From Methylophilus sp. 14 (GTDB taxonomy: Bacteria; Pseudomonadota; Gammaproteobacteria; Burkholderiales; Methylophilaceae): a stretch of DNA of 64,000 nucleotides. Positions 55,346-64,000 of the stretch are shown piece after piece; within the stretch, counting starts at the first letter, position 1; each line of letters opens with the position of its first letter. Location: the NCBI RefSeq assembly GCF_015354345.1, contig NZ_JADKYS010000002.1, positions 186,001 to 250,000 of the forward strand. Direction: 5' to 3'. The notes under the pieces are model-generated. The model saw only the letters and a list, made by a program, of their open reading frames with translations, did no database searches and had not been told where the DNA came from. Position numbers and translations under genes: made by a program.

Positions 55346-56262
55346 GTGCAGGTCAACTCTCATTTGGCAAGGTCGCGGTATTGTTCGGTGGCCGTTCTGG
55401 CGAGCGCGAAGTGTCGCTCAAGAGTGGTTCGGCTGTGTTGGCCGCGTTGCAGCGTCAGGGCGTGGATGCGCATGCGTTTGACCCTGCGACCCAGGATTTG
55501 TCTGCATTAAAAGCGTTTGACCGTGCCTTTATTGCCTTGCATGGCCGCTACGGCGAAGACGGCACCATTCAAGGTGCGCTGGAACTGATGGATATCCCTT
55601 ATACCGGTAGCGGCGTGATGGCTTCTGCGCTGGGCATGGATAAATGGCGTACCAAATTGTTGTGGACTGCCGCTGGTGTCACCACGCCTAACTATGTGCT
55701 CATGGATGACAGCACGCATGCCGAGAATGTGGTCACCGCACTTGGTTTGCCGCTGTTTGTGAAACCGGCCAATGAAGGCTCCAGCATCGGCGTGAGCAAG
55801 GTCAAGCAGGCGGGCGATTTAATGGCGGCTTACAGCCTGGCCAAACAGTCAGACCCGCTGGTGATTGCCGAGCAGTTTGTCGGTGGTGGCGAATACACCG
55901 TGGGTATTTTGGGCGACACCGCACTGCCTATCGTACGCATTGTGCCGAAAAACGAATATTACGATTACGAAGCCAAGTACCTGCGTGACGACACCGAATA
56001 TCGCTGCCCGAGCGGCTTGTCTACCGAGCAGGAAAAGCAGATTCAGGCAGAAGCCTTGCAGGCGTTTAAGGTGCTGGGTTGCCGTGGCTGGGGCCGGGTC
56101 GACTTTTTGATGGATGACGCTGGTAAACATTACTTTTTAGAGGTGAATACCAGCCCGGGCATGACTGATCACAGCCTGGTGCCAATGGCCGCCAAAGCCG
56201 CTGGCCTGGATTTTGAGGCGCTGGTGATTCGTATTTTGCAACAAACCTTGCGTGACGCATAA
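55342..56262 (+). CDS. ddlB: D-alanine-D-alanine ligase
   Basis: A 306-residue ATP-grasp enzyme making the D-Ala-D-Ala dipeptide used by Mur[61 protein letters not shown] and [17 protein letters not shown] are signatures; the latter has the metal-binding Glu and Asn. The ligase keeps the Tyr-Asp region typical of dipeptide rather than depsipeptide enzymes (not fully checked). Confidence 0.95.
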   Translation: MSAGQLSFGKVAVLFGGRSGEREVSLKSGSAVLAALQRQGVDAHAFDPATQDLSALKAFDRAFIALHGRYGEDGTIQGALELMDIPYTGSGVMASALGMDKWRTKLLWTAAGVTTPNYVLMDDSTHAENVVTALGLPLFVKPANEGSSIGVSKVKQAGDLMAAYSLAKQSDPLVIAEQFVGGGEYTVGILGDTALPIVRIVPKNEYYDYEAKYLRDDTEYRCPSGLSTEQEKQIQAEALQAFKVLGCRGWGRVDFLMDDAGKHYFLEVNTSPGMTDHSLVPMAAKAAGLDFEALVIRILQQTLRDA

Positions 56263-56279
56263 AGAGGAAAACGGACTCG

Positions 56280-56984
56280 ATGTGGGATAGACCAACATTG
56301 CTGAACTGGATCGCCAACCTGCTGTTTTCACTGGCAGTGGTGATGCTGCTTTACGCCATGTTGTTTGTGGTGCTGCATTTGCCTATCTTCCCGGTCAAGC
56401 AGGTACAGGTCGAAGGCAATCTGGATCACGTCAATCACGAGCAGATTCAGTTGATCGTGAGCAAGTACCTCAAAGGTAATTTTTACACGCTGGATTTGCA
56501 GCGTACGCGGGCGGCGTTTGAAAAGTTGCCCTGGGCGCGCAAGGTCAGTGTGCGCCGCCAATGGCCAGACACCATTGTGGTACAGATTGAAGAGCATCAG
56601 GCCTTGGGTCGCTGGGGCGGCGTGGCACTGGTAAATCGTCATGGCGAGTTGTTCCAGGCCGCCTCTGACGAACAATTACCGACTTTTTACGGCCCGGGCG
56701 ATGCGATTAAAGAAGTGGCACAAGGCTATGCCAGTTTTGCCCAGATGCTGGCCGACACGCCACTGCAAATTCAGCAGCTAAGCCTGTCTTCCCGTCGCGC
56801 CTGGGAGATCAAGACCGTGGATGGCCGACAAATGATGCTGGGGCGCGAAGCGGCCAAGCAGCGATTACAACAGTTTGTGGCGGCGTATCGCCAGCAGGCA
56901 AGTATCGCGGAAAGTGACTGGCGTTATGCCGATTTGCGTTACCCCAACGGTTTTGCCTTGCGCATGCCGCGCGGCGGTGCTTGA
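56280..56984 (+). CDS. ftsQ: Cell division protein FtsQ
   Basis: A 234-residue bitopic protein. Membrane helix at about 12-37, then a POTRA domain starting FPVKQVQVEGNLDHVNHEQIQ and a beta domain with LPWARKVSVRRQWPDTIVVQIEEHQALGRWG. It scaffolds FtsB/FtsL at the divisome. GAGG lies 11 bases upstream of the ATG. Position between ddlB and ftsA is canonical. Confidence 0.94.
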   Translation: MWDRPTLLNWIANLLFSLAVVMLLYAMLFVVLHLPIFPVKQVQVEGNLDHVNHEQIQLIVSKYLKGNFYTLDLQRTRAAFEKLPWARKVSVRRQWPDTIVVQIEEHQALGRWGGVALVNRHGELFQAASDEQLPTFYGPGDAIKEVAQGYASFAQMLADTPLQIQQLSLSSRRAWEIKTVDGRQMMLGREAAKQRLQQFVAAYRQQASIAESDWRYADLRYPNGFALRMPRGGA

Positions 56985-57040
56985 GAACGTGCGGTAGCGC
57001 CTAAGAATAAGACTGCCAGAAAAAAGGTCAAGGAAGAGAC

Positions 57041-58279
57041 ATGAGTAGAGTCAGAGAAGATAAAAATTTAATTGTGGGCCTGGATATCGGCACCTCCAAA
57101 ATTGTTGCCATTGCGGCTGAAATATTGCCGGAAGGTACATTGAAGGTGATTGGTGTCGGCCAACATGCTTCCCGTGGCTTGAAAAAGGGCGTGGTGGTGA
57201 ATATCGACTCCACCATGCAGGCGATTCAGCGCGCGATTGAAGAAGTCGAGCTCATGGCGGATTGCAAAATTAATACTGTGTATTCAGGCATTGCCGGTAG
57301 CCATATCAAGAGCCTGAATTCGCATGGCATGGTGAAGATTAAAGAGAGCGAAGTCTCACAAATGGACATCGACCGTGTGGTGGAAACCGCGCGTGCGATT
57401 GCCTTGCCGGCCGACCAGCAGATTCTGCATATTCTGACCCAGGAATTCATTATCGACGGTCAGGAAGATGTGCGCGAGCCATTGGGCATGAGCGGCATCC
57501 GTCTTGAGGTGCGCGTGCATATTGTGACTGGTGCGATTGCGGCGGCGCAAAACATCGTCAAGTGCATCAAGCGCTGCGGCCTGGAGGTGAGTGACCTGAT
57601 TTTACAACCGTTGGCTTCCAGTGAGTCTGTGCTGACCGATGACGAGAAAGAACTGGGCGTGTGCCTGGTGGATATCGGTGGTGGCACGACTGATCTGGCG
57701 GTATTCAAAAATGGCGCCATTCGTCATACGGCCGTGATCCCGATTGCCGGTGACCAGATCACCAATGATATTGCGGTGGCGTTGCGTACGCCGACGCAGT
57801 CGGCTGAGGAAATTAAAGTGAAGCATGGCTGTGCCTTGCGCCAGTTGGCGGACCCGCGTGAAGTGGTGGAAGTGCCTGCGGTCGATGGTCGTGAGCCGCG
57901 TCAGTTATCTTGCCAGGCCTTGACTGAAGTGATTGAAGACCGCGTGGAAGAGATTTATGAGTTTGTGCAGCAAGAGCTGCGCCGCAGTGGCATGGAATCG
58001 ATGATTGCCTCCGGCATCGTGATTACCGGCGGCGCGGCACAGATGCGCGGCATGGTTGAGTTGGGCGAAGAAATTTTCCACACCCCGGTGCGCCTGGGCG
58101 TGCCCAGGGGTGTGGAAGGGTTGTCTGAAGTCGTAGGCAATCCACGTTATGCCACCGGCATAGGCTTGTTGCTGATGGCCAAGCAGCAGGTAGAAAAACA
58201 AATGGTGGGTAACTTGCAATCTGGGTCAGTGGGCAGATTGCTAGAGCGAATGAAGAGTTGGTTTACCGGTAATTTCTAG
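57041..58279 (+). CDS. ftsA: Cell division protein FtsA
   Basis: A 412-residue actin-like protein that anchors FtsZ to the membrane. GLDIGTSKIVAIAAEI (phosphate 1), the 1C domain, VDIGGGTTDLAVFKNG (phosphate 2), GIVITGGAAQMRG (adenosine) and the C-terminal amphipathic helix VGRLLERMKSWFTGNF are all present. GGAAGAG precedes the ATG. Confidence 0.96.
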   Translation: MSRVREDKNLIVGLDIGTSKIVAIAAEILPEGTLKVIGVGQHASRGLKKGVVVNIDSTMQAIQRAIEEVELMADCKINTVYSGIAGSHIKSLNSHGMVKIKESEVSQMDIDRVVETARAIALPADQQILHILTQEFIIDGQEDVREPLGMSGIRLEVRVHIVTGAIAAAQNIVKCIKRCGLEVSDLILQPLASSESVLTDDEKELGVCLVDIGGGTTDLAVFKNGAIRHTAVIPIAGDQITNDIAVALRTPTQSAEEIKVKHGCALRQLADPREVVEVPAVDGREPRQLSCQALTEVIEDRVEEIYEFVQQELRRSGMESMIASGIVITGGAAQMRGMVELGEEIFHTPVRLGVPRGVEGLSEVVGNPRYATGIGLLLMAKQQVEKQMVGNLQSGSVGRLLERMKSWFTGNF

Positions 58280-58361
58280 GTTTTTGTTGTTTTTTAAACT
58301 GTTTTAGGGCGAGTGTGCGGGGCAAACCAAGCACTCAAATAATAGGCAATGGAGGGTTAGT

Positions 58362-59522
58362 ATGATTGAGATTTTTGACAAAGAGAATGACGGCGCCGTA
58401 ATCAAGGTAATTGGTGTCGGTGGTTGCGGTGGTAACGCCGTGGAACACATGATGACCAAGAGCGTGACTGGCGTTGAGTTTATTTGCGCCAACACGGATA
58501 TGCAGGCACTGAAAAAGAGCCATGCCAAAGTGGTGCTGCAAATTGGTTCTGACATCACTAAAGGCCTGGGTGCTGGCGCTAAACCAGAAATCGGCCGCGA
58601 AGCTGCGCTGGAAGACCGCGACAGCATTGCAGAAACCATTGATGGTGCTGACATGCTGTTTATTACTGCCGGTATGGGCGGTGGTACGGGTACTGGTGCT
58701 GCACCGATTATTGCTGAGGTCGCGCGTGAAATGGGTATCCTGACCGTGGCGGTCGTGACCAAGCCATTCGCGTTTGAAGGCAAACGTGCCAAAGTGGCGC
58801 AAGAGGGCCTGGAAGAACTTTCACAGTATGTCGACTCTCTTATCGTTATCCCTAACGAAAAATTGATGGATGTATTGGGCGAAGACGTGACCGTGGTAGA
58901 AGCTTACCGTGCGGCCAACGATGTGTTGCATAACGCCGTGTCTGGGATTGCTGAAATCATCAATTGCCCAGGTATGGTCAACGTCGACTTTGCTGACGTA
59001 CGCACCGTGATGTCTGAAATGGGCATGGCGATGATGGGTTCTGCTGAAGCCAGCGGCCCTAACCGTGCACGTATCGCGGCTGAACAAGCGGTTGCCAGCC
59101 CGTTGCTGGAAGACGTTAACCTGGCGAATGCACGTGGTGTGTTGGTCAATATCAGCGCCAGTGGTAGCTTCAAAATGCGTGAATACTATGATGTGATGAA
59201 CACCATCAAAGAATTCACCGCAGAAGATGCGACGGTGATCGTGGGTAATGTGATGGACGAAAGCATGGGTGACAACCTGCGCGTCACCATGGTGGCGACC
59301 GGTTTGAACGGTTCACTGGGTAAACGCCAGGCCAAACCTGAGCTGAAAGTCATGACGACATTACGTGATGGTACGACTAACCAGCCTATCTTCACTGCAG
59401 TTGAAGAAGATGAGCCAGCCGTATTTACCAGCAATAGCCGTCGTGCCCAGGTGGAAGCCATGAAAAATTCCGGGATTGAAGAATACGATATCCCAGCGTT
59501 TTTGCGTAAACAGGCTGACTAA
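58362..59522 (+). CDS. ftsZ: Cell division GTPase FtsZ
   Basis: A 386-residue tubulin homologue forming the Z ring. GTP-binding GVGGCGGNAVEHM and GMGGGTGTGAAP, the T7 loop NVDFADVRTVM, a short linker, and the C-terminal peptide EEYDIPAFLRKQAD that binds FtsA and ZipA. An 82-bp gap after ftsA with GGAGGG before the ATG allows strong independent translation. Confidence 0.97.
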   Translation: MIEIFDKENDGAVIKVIGVGGCGGNAVEHMMTKSVTGVEFICANTDMQALKKSHAKVVLQIGSDITKGLGAGAKPEIGREAALEDRDSIAETIDGADMLFITAGMGGGTGTGAAPIIAEVAREMGILTVAVVTKPFAFEGKRAKVAQEGLEELSQYVDSLIVIPNEKLMDVLGEDVTVVEAYRAANDVLHNAVSGIAEIINCPGMVNVDFADVRTVMSEMGMAMMGSAEASGPNRARIAAEQAVASPLLEDVNLANARGVLVNISASGSFKMREYYDVMNTIKEFTAEDATVIVGNVMDESMGDNLRVTMVATGLNGSLGKRQAKPELKVMTTLRDGTTNQPIFTAVEEDEPAVFTSNSRRAQVEAMKNSGIEEYDIPAFLRKQAD

Positions 59523-59534
59523 TCGTTGCGGTTG

Positions 59535-59565
59535 GATTGCCAGACCAGCAAAGGCTGGTGCAATC
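59535..59565 (+). terminator. Hairpin after ftsZ
   Basis: GATTGC-CAG-ACCAGC-AAAG-GCTGGT-GCAATC: a 12-bp stem with a 3-base bulge, no T-run. Possibly an mRNA 3' stabiliser or weak terminator. Confidence 0.4.
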
Positions 59566-59601
59566 TCGCCATGCGATTAAATGGCTGGTAACGGATTGGC
59601 T

Positions 59602-59607
59602 TATAAT
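59602..59607 (+). promoter_or_regulatory. Predicted lpxC -10 element
   Basis: A perfect TATAAT 30 bp before the lpxC ATG; no good -35 at the usual distance. Confidence 0.4.
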
Positions 59608-59636
59608 AATAGTGATTCATTAACACAGAGAAAACC

Positions 59637-60572
59637 ATGTTAAAGCAACGCACGCTTAAACAATCGATCAGCGCCACGGGCGTTGGGCTGCACAGCGGTG
59701 AAAAAGTCACGCTAACGCTCAAGCCTGCGCCCGCTGATCACGGAGTGGTGTTCCAGCGTGTCGATTTGCCCGATACGCCTGCCATGCGGGTCGCCCCGAC
59801 GGCAGTGAATGACACTCGCCTGAGCTCCGCCCTAGAGTTTTCAGGTGCGCGCGTTGCTACCGTGGAGCATTTGATGTCTGCCCTCGCCGGTTTGGGGGTA
59901 GATAATGTGCTGATAGAACTGACGGCCGCTGAAGTGCCCATCATGGATGGCAGTTCAGGGCCGTTTATCTATTTGCTGCAGACTGCCGGTCTGCAAGAAC
60001 TGGAAGTGCCCAAGAAGTTTGTGCGCATCCTGAAACCGGTAGAAGTGATTGATGGCGATAAATGGGCAAAATTTACGCCGCACCATGGCTTTAAAGCCGA
60101 ATTTACCATTGATTTTGCGCACCCCGTATTCGAGTTCTCCGGCAAAACCGTGACCATTGATTACGATAGCCAGAGTTATGTTGACGAAATCAGCCGTGCG
60201 CGCACGTTTGGGTTTATGCACGAGGTGGAATACTTGCGCGCCAACGGTTTAGCTAAAGGCGGCAGCCTGGATAACGCCATTGTGCTGGATGAATATAAGG
60301 TCCTCAATGGCGGTGGTTTGCGCTATGACGACGAGTTCGCCAAACACAAGGTGCTGGATGCGATTGGCGACCTGTATATCCTGGGTTACCCGATTATTGG
60401 CCAGTTTACGGCCTTTAAGTCTGGCCATGCCCTGAATAACCAGTTGTTGCGTGCCTTGTTGGCAGATGAAAGCGCTTGGGAATATTGCACGTTTGATAAC
60501 GATGCGCAGGCACCGGTAGGCTTTCTCAAGCAGCGCGACTACTTTAGCCCCGCCCCTTTGTTGCCCGCATAA
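59637..60572 (+). CDS. lpxC: UDP-3-O-acyl-N-acetylglucosamine deacetylase LpxC
   Basis: A 311-residue zinc deacetylase, the committed step of lipid A synthesis. [21 protein letters not shown] at the start, zinc-ligand His in [19 protein letters not shown], and the His/Asp pair in [15 protein letters not shown]. Length and position at the end of the dcw cluster are canonical. Confidence 0.97.
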   Translation: MLKQRTLKQSISATGVGLHSGEKVTLTLKPAPADHGVVFQRVDLPDTPAMRVAPTAVNDTRLSSALEFSGARVATVEHLMSALAGLGVDNVLIELTAAEVPIMDGSSGPFIYLLQTAGLQELEVPKKFVRILKPVEVIDGDKWAKFTPHHGFKAEFTIDFAHPVFEFSGKTVTIDYDSQSYVDEISRARTFGFMHEVEYLRANGLAKGGSLDNAIVLDEYKVLNGGGLRYDDEFAKHKVLDAIGDLYILGYPIIGQFTAFKSGHALNNQLLRALLADESAWEYCTFDNDAQAPVGFLKQRDYFSPAPLLPA

Positions 60573-60590
60573 TGCGCCAGGCAGATTAAT

Positions 60591-60773
60591 ATGTGGTGGA
60601 TACGTATTTTATTTACTGTGCTGGTGATCAGCACCCTGGTATTGGTGCTGTTAGGCTGGCAAACCGGGCAAGCACGTTACTGGCGCTGGCTGAAAACGGT
60701 CTGGCGTGGTGGCTTTATTGTATTACTGCTGCTGTTGCTGTTTTTCTTTCTGAGTCGCTTGGCCAGAATTTGA
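60591..60773 (+). CDS. Small two-helix membrane protein, function unknown
   Basis: A 60-residue protein with two hydrophobic helices (about 4-22 and 42-57) joined by a basic loop (RYWRWLKTVWRG), ending in RLARI. It lies 18 bp after lpxC and 33 bp before the transglycosylase gene, filling the space exactly. I do not recognise a named family. The overlapping frame at 60593-60787 looks less like a membrane protein and is not called. Confidence 0.65.
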   Translation: MWWIRILFTVLVISTLVLVLLGWQTGQARYWRWLKTVWRGGFIVLLLLLLFFFLSRLARI

Positions 60774-60806
60774 TTGTCATCACGTGATGCACGTGATTGT
60801 TGACGC

Positions 60807-62786
60807 ATGAAGACTAGATTCCTTTCCCTCCTCTTTTTTGCTGCCTGTCTGCTGGGCACATCCACGTCAGTTTTTGCGGGGGATGCTGAAGTGTATCTGC
60901 AGGCCAAGCAGGCCTACCAGACGCGTAACTTGCCGCAATTGGCGGAGGCGACCGAAACCTTAAAACAGCGCCGCTCACCGTTACTCCCTTACCTGCAATA
61001 CTGGCAAATGATCCTGACCATGGATCAATTGTCTTACTATCAGGTACAGGCGTTCTTGCAGGAAAACAACGAATCCCTGTTGTCGCAGCGCGTACGCGAG
61101 CTATGGCTCAAACGACTGGGCCGTGTGCAGTTCTGGGACCAGTTTGTTGAAATGAGGGCGCAAATGCCCATGTATTACAGCATCAGTGATACGGGTAATC
61201 AGTGTTACCAGGTGCAGGCAGGCATTGCGCTGGATGACCCCAATGCCTATGAGGATGGCAAGAAATTATTGCTGGCGGGTAAGGATCTGCCAACTGATTG
61301 CCAGGGCATGATGGAAGCCTTGCAGCAAGTCGGCGTGCTGGATGAAAAGCTGCTGCTGACTTTGTATCGTGATGCCTTGTTTAGCAATAAAACCGGCCTG
61401 GCAAAAGTGCTGGCCAAGCGTAGCAGCAAAACCGATAACAGCCTGTCCAGGCAGATTGACGATGTGGCCCAGAACCCGGCGCTGGCTTTGAAAAAAGGCA
61501 GCATACAGGAGCGTTCAGGCTATGGCCGTGCGCTGTATATGTATGCGATACACCGGCAAGCCAAGGCAGACCTGGCCGTGGCCAAAACCAGCTACCAGAA
61601 ATACAGCGGCTATCTCGATAACGATGAAAAACAACTGGTACAAGCTTATATGGCCCTGGAGGCAGCACGCAAACATGAACCGGAAGCCATGCAGGGCTTT
61701 GCCAAGGTCAACACTGCCTTGTTAAGCAGCGAGCAATGGGAGTGGTATGCACGCAGCGCCTTGCGCCAGCAGGACTGGCATCAGGTGCTTAAAGTGATTA
61801 ACGAGATGCCCGCAGCATTGGCGGAAGAGTCTGCCTGGCGTTACTGGAAGGCGCGGGCGCTCATCGCCAAAGGCCAGGTGGCCGAGGCGAACCAGATTCT
61901 GGCGAAACTCTCGCAGGAGCGTCATTTTTATGGCTGGCTGGCGGCAGAAGACTTAGGCCCGGTGGCCGGTGAGCCCATGGCGACTTACCAGCCGGGTGAT
62001 GATGAAGTACGCCAGTTTGCCAAACAACCGGCAGTGAAACGTATGGAGGCCTTGTTTGATGTGGAGGCCCGCTACGAAGCCAGGCTGGAGTGGATGTATC
62101 TGCTGGAGGCGCTGGATGACCCGACCCGCATCGTCGCCGCACAATATGCCTTACTCAAGGGCTGGTATGACCTGGCGGTGCTGGCGGCAGATAAAACCAG
62201 CCGCACGCACAATTTTGAATTACGTTACCCGACACCTTATCGGGATTATTTGCAAAAAGCCTCACGTAGCCGCGCGATTGATGAGGCCTGGGTGTATGGC
62301 ATTATCCGCCAGGAAAGCCGCTTTATGCATTATGCCAAGTCGTCGGTAGGCGCGGGTGGCTTGATGCAGGTGATGCCTGCGACGGCCAAGTGGATCGCAA
62401 AGAAACTGGGGCTGAACGGCTATCATGATGGCATGTTGCATGATATTGATACCAACGTGAACCTGGGTACCTATTACATGCGCTATACCCTGGATACGTT
62501 TAACGGCCAGGAAGTGATGGCGACTGCGGCCTATAATGCAGGCCCTAGCCGCGCCAGGCGCTGGGCCGCCAATGCGCCGCTGGAAGGGGCTATTTATGCC
62601 GAAACCATCCCGTTTAGCGAAACGCGCAATTATGTCAAAAAAGTATTGGCCAATGCGCATATGTACGCGCCCAGGCTGGGTTTGCCCATGTTGACGCTTA
62701 AAAAGCGCCTGGGCACGATCCCGGCCCGCAGCACAGCAGATGCCGAGAATGTCTCGACGACAATCAGCATTTCAGAGCAAGAGTAA
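60807..62786 (+). CDS. slt: Soluble lytic transglycosylase, Slt70 family
   Basis: A 659-residue periplasmic enzyme that cleaves glycan strands with 1,6-anhydro product formation. The signal peptide ends near VFA (residue 24). The long alpha-superhelical U and L domains cover about 30-470, and the family 1 SLT domain about 480-610 has catalytic Glu503 in RQESRFM, then GAGGLMQVMPATAKW, NVNLGTYYM and ATAAYNAGPSRARRW. Length is near E. coli Slt70 (645). It may be co-transcribed with the small membrane protein. Confidence 0.94.
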   Translation: MKTRFLSLLFFAACLLGTSTSVFAGDAEVYLQAKQAYQTRNLPQLAEATETLKQRRSPLLPYLQYWQMILTMDQLSYYQVQAFLQENNESLLSQRVRELWLKRLGRVQFWDQFVEMRAQMPMYYSISDTGNQCYQVQAGIALDDPNAYEDGKKLLLAGKDLPTDCQGMMEALQQVGVLDEKLLLTLYRDALFSNKTGLAKVLAKRSSKTDNSLSRQIDDVAQNPALALKKGSIQERSGYGRALYMYAIHRQAKADLAVAKTSYQKYSGYLDNDEKQLVQAYMALEAARKHEPEAMQGFAKVNTALLSSEQWEWYARSALRQQDWHQVLKVINEMPAALAEESAWRYWKARALIAKGQVAEANQILAKLSQERHFYGWLAAEDLGPVAGEPMATYQPGDDEVRQFAKQPAVKRMEALFDVEARYEARLEWMYLLEALDDPTRIVAAQYALLKGWYDLAVLAADKTSRTHNFELRYPTPYRDYLQKASRSRAIDEAWVYGIIRQESRFMHYAKSSVGAGGLMQVMPATAKWIAKKLGLNGYHDGMLHDIDTNVNLGTYYMRYTLDTFNGQEVMATAAYNAGPSRARRWAANAPLEGAIYAETIPFSETRNYVKKVLANAHMYAPRLGLPMLTLKKRLGTIPARSTADAENVSTTISISEQE

Positions 62787-62805
62787 ACCCTTGGTTTAAG
62801 CAAGA

Positions 62806-62836
62806 TTGAAGTGTCGTCGCCATTTTTCGGTACAAT
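62806..62836 (+). promoter_or_regulatory. Candidate promoter for the NDUFA9-like gene
   Basis: TTGAAG (62806-62811), a 19-bp spacer and TACAAT (62831-62836), 35 bp before the ATG. The spacer is long. Confidence 0.35.
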
Positions 62837-62870
62837 ACGGTTCAACGCAAGACGTACTCAGGAATAAAGC

Positions 62871-63833
62871 ATGATGAAGACAGTGACTGTATTAGGTGGT
62901 AGCGGTTTTGTAGGCAGTAGTGTGGTTGCCAGGCTGGACCAGGCTGGCTATCAGGTGAAAGTGCTGACGCGCCGCCGCGAGCAGGCCAAGCACCTTATTT
63001 TGTTGCCGAATGTGCAAGTGGTCGAGTGTGATATTCATGACGAAGCGGCCTTAAAAACCCATCTGCAGGGGAGTGATGCCGTGATTAACCTGGTGGGTGT
63101 TTTGCATCAGACACGCACCAACACCTTTGAACAAATGCATCATCAGTTTCCGCGCCAGATTGCACAGTTATGCGAACAGTTGGCTATTCCGCGCCTGTTG
63201 CATATGAGTGCCTTGCAAGCCTCGGCCAATGCCCCTAGCGAATACCTGCGCACGAAAGCGGCGGGTGATCAGGCAGTCATGGCGTTTAGCAAAAAACTGC
63301 ACGTCACGATTTTCCGGCCATCGGTCATTTTTGGTACGCGCGACCGCTTTATTAACCTGTTTGCCAAACTGATTCAATGGATTCCCGTCTTGGCGCTGGC
63401 GATGCCGCAAGCCAAATTCCAGCCCATCTGGGTAGAGGATGTTGCCGCAGCCATGGTCAATGCCGTGAATGAACCTGCCACCTATGGCAGAACCTATGAA
63501 CTGGGTGGCCCGGCCATCATGACCTTGCAGCAAATCATGGAAGCGGTGATGAAAACCATTCATGTGCAACGTCCCATCATGGGCCTCAGCCTCAATATGT
63601 CCTTGTTGCAAGGCAGCTTTATGCAGTTGTTGCCGATCAAGCTCCTCTCACGTGACAACGTCAAATCCATGCAGGTCGATAATGTCTGTCAGCAACCCAT
63701 GGCTAATGAACTGGGTGTGGTGCCGACCGATATGTTTGCCGTCATTTCTGGCTATCTGGTCAAAAACAACCCGCGTGGCGCTTACGACCAGTTTCGTGCT
63801 GCCGCGGGTCGCGTCATCAACGCCAGGCGTTAA
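62871..63833 (+). CDS. NDUFA9-like NAD(P)-binding protein (atypical SDR)
   Basis: A 320-residue extended/atypical short-chain dehydrogenase. The Rossmann motif [16 protein letters not shown] is at residue 6, with [10 protein letters not shown] and [10 protein letters not shown] following. It then reads [28 protein letters not shown], where the YxxxK pair is replaced by a Y...K pattern, and [20 protein letters not shown]. This group resembles the mitochondrial complex I assembly subunit NDUFA9 and is common next to cca and slt in betaproteobacteria. Substrate unknown. Confidence 0.88.
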   Translation: MMKTVTVLGGSGFVGSSVVARLDQAGYQVKVLTRRREQAKHLILLPNVQVVECDIHDEAALKTHLQGSDAVINLVGVLHQTRTNTFEQMHHQFPRQIAQLCEQLAIPRLLHMSALQASANAPSEYLRTKAAGDQAVMAFSKKLHVTIFRPSVIFGTRDRFINLFAKLIQWIPVLALAMPQAKFQPIWVEDVAAAMVNAVNEPATYGRTYELGGPAIMTLQQIMEAVMKTIHVQRPIMGLSLNMSLLQGSFMQLLPIKLLSRDNVKSMQVDNVCQQPMANELGVVPTDMFAVISGYLVKNNPRGAYDQFRAAAGRVINARR

Positions 63834-63856
63834 TGCCTGGCTGTGAATATTCCGCC

Positions 63857-64000
63857 ATGCAGATTTATCAGGTAGGAGGCGCGGTCCGCGATCGCCTGCT
63901 TGGCCTGCCGGTCAAGGATAGGGATTATGTCGTGGTTGGCGCCACGCCCGAGCAGATGCTGGCAGCGGGCTACCGTGCGGTTGGCAAAGACTTTCCGGTA
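63857..64000 (+). CDS. cca: CCA-adding enzyme, 5' end only
   Basis: The first 48 codons run off the window edge. [34 protein letters not shown] is the N-terminal nucleotidyltransferase motif (GGAVRD, with metal-binding DRDYVV) of bacterial tRNA nucleotidyltransferases, which build or repair the 3' CCA end of tRNAs. VGKDFPV follows. ATG at 63857, 23 bp after the NDUFA9-like gene. Confidence 0.93.
   Translation, partial: MQIYQVGGAVRDRLLGLPVKDRDYVVVGATPEQMLAAGYRAVGKDFPV

Noticed and set aside
60593-60787. Alternative 64-residue frame overlapping the small membrane protein
   Set aside because: Lacks the clean two-helix pattern of the other frame.
1-64000. Insertion sequences, prophage, CRISPR or defence islands, tRNA genes
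   Set aside because: None found: no transposase or integrase, no repeat arrays, no tRNA cloverleaf recognised; the gene content is core and methylotrophic.

Overview
The window looks like a chromosome segment of a methylotrophic betaproteobacterium of the family Methylophilaceae, most likely Methylophilus or a close relative. The evidence is a lanthanide-type methanol dehydrogenase (XoxF) with its partners, an NAD-dependent molybdenum formate dehydrogenase (fds), a roughly 50% GC core genome, and betaproteobacterial gene neighbourhoods. The genus is an inference; no 16S gene is present. There are no insertion sequences, prophage genes, CRISPR arrays or tRNA genes. The only RNA gene recognised with confidence is rnpB.

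Layout. Positions 1-9200, nearly all minus strand, carry a porin cut by the window edge, a FadL-type channel, a YfiR/GGDEF-EAL c-di-GMP pair, a TPR-dioxygenase-like protein, a YihY membrane protein with a cyclic-nucleotide-binding tail, and proline iminopeptidase. Positions 9200-13900 hold the methanol oxidation cluster on the plus strand: xoxF, xoxJ and two paralogous c-type cytochromes, the second a lipoprotein. A type II NADH dehydrogenase follows. Positions 15300-20740 (minus) hold lplT, phoH, bcp, a histidine kinase and tonB. Positions 20800-29930 form a divergent molybdenum block: moaA-mobA-moeA leftward and fdsG-fdsB-fdsA-fdhD-fdsD rightward. Positions 30000-41670 are mixed housekeeping: an ArnT-like glycosyltransferase, rpmE, rho, trxA, a TlpA-like protein, DUF3579, a BON lipoprotein, yraN, rsmI, pyrC, an EF-hand/BON protein, ung, rnpB, a 7TM-GGDEF protein and a membrane glutaredoxin. 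Positions 41700-60570 are a complete dcw cluster: mraZ-rsmH-ftsL-ftsI-murE-murF-mraY-murD-ftsW-murG-murC-murB-ddlB-ftsQ-ftsA-ftsZ-lpxC. The window ends with a small membrane protein, a lytic transglycosylase, an NDUFA9-like protein and the start of the CCA-adding enzyme gene.

How it fits together. XoxF oxidises methanol in the periplasm and passes electrons to c-type cytochromes. Formaldehyde is taken to formate by enzymes outside this window. Fds oxidises formate to CO2 and makes NADH, which NDH-2 can reoxidise. The moa/mob/moe genes supply the bis-MGD cofactor that Fds needs.

The most interesting non-coding signal is an 11-bp-period direct repeat, TGTAACTA-N3-TGTAACTA. It lies directly upstream of a predicted xoxF promoter, and again between the predicted fds promoter and the fdsG start. 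This suggests one regulator for the first and last steps of methanol oxidation. Other unusual signals are a 21-bp-period repeat before yfiR, divergent moaA/fds promoters sharing one -35 region, and a terminator overlapping the mraZ promoter with three helically phased WGGGWAAW boxes behind it.
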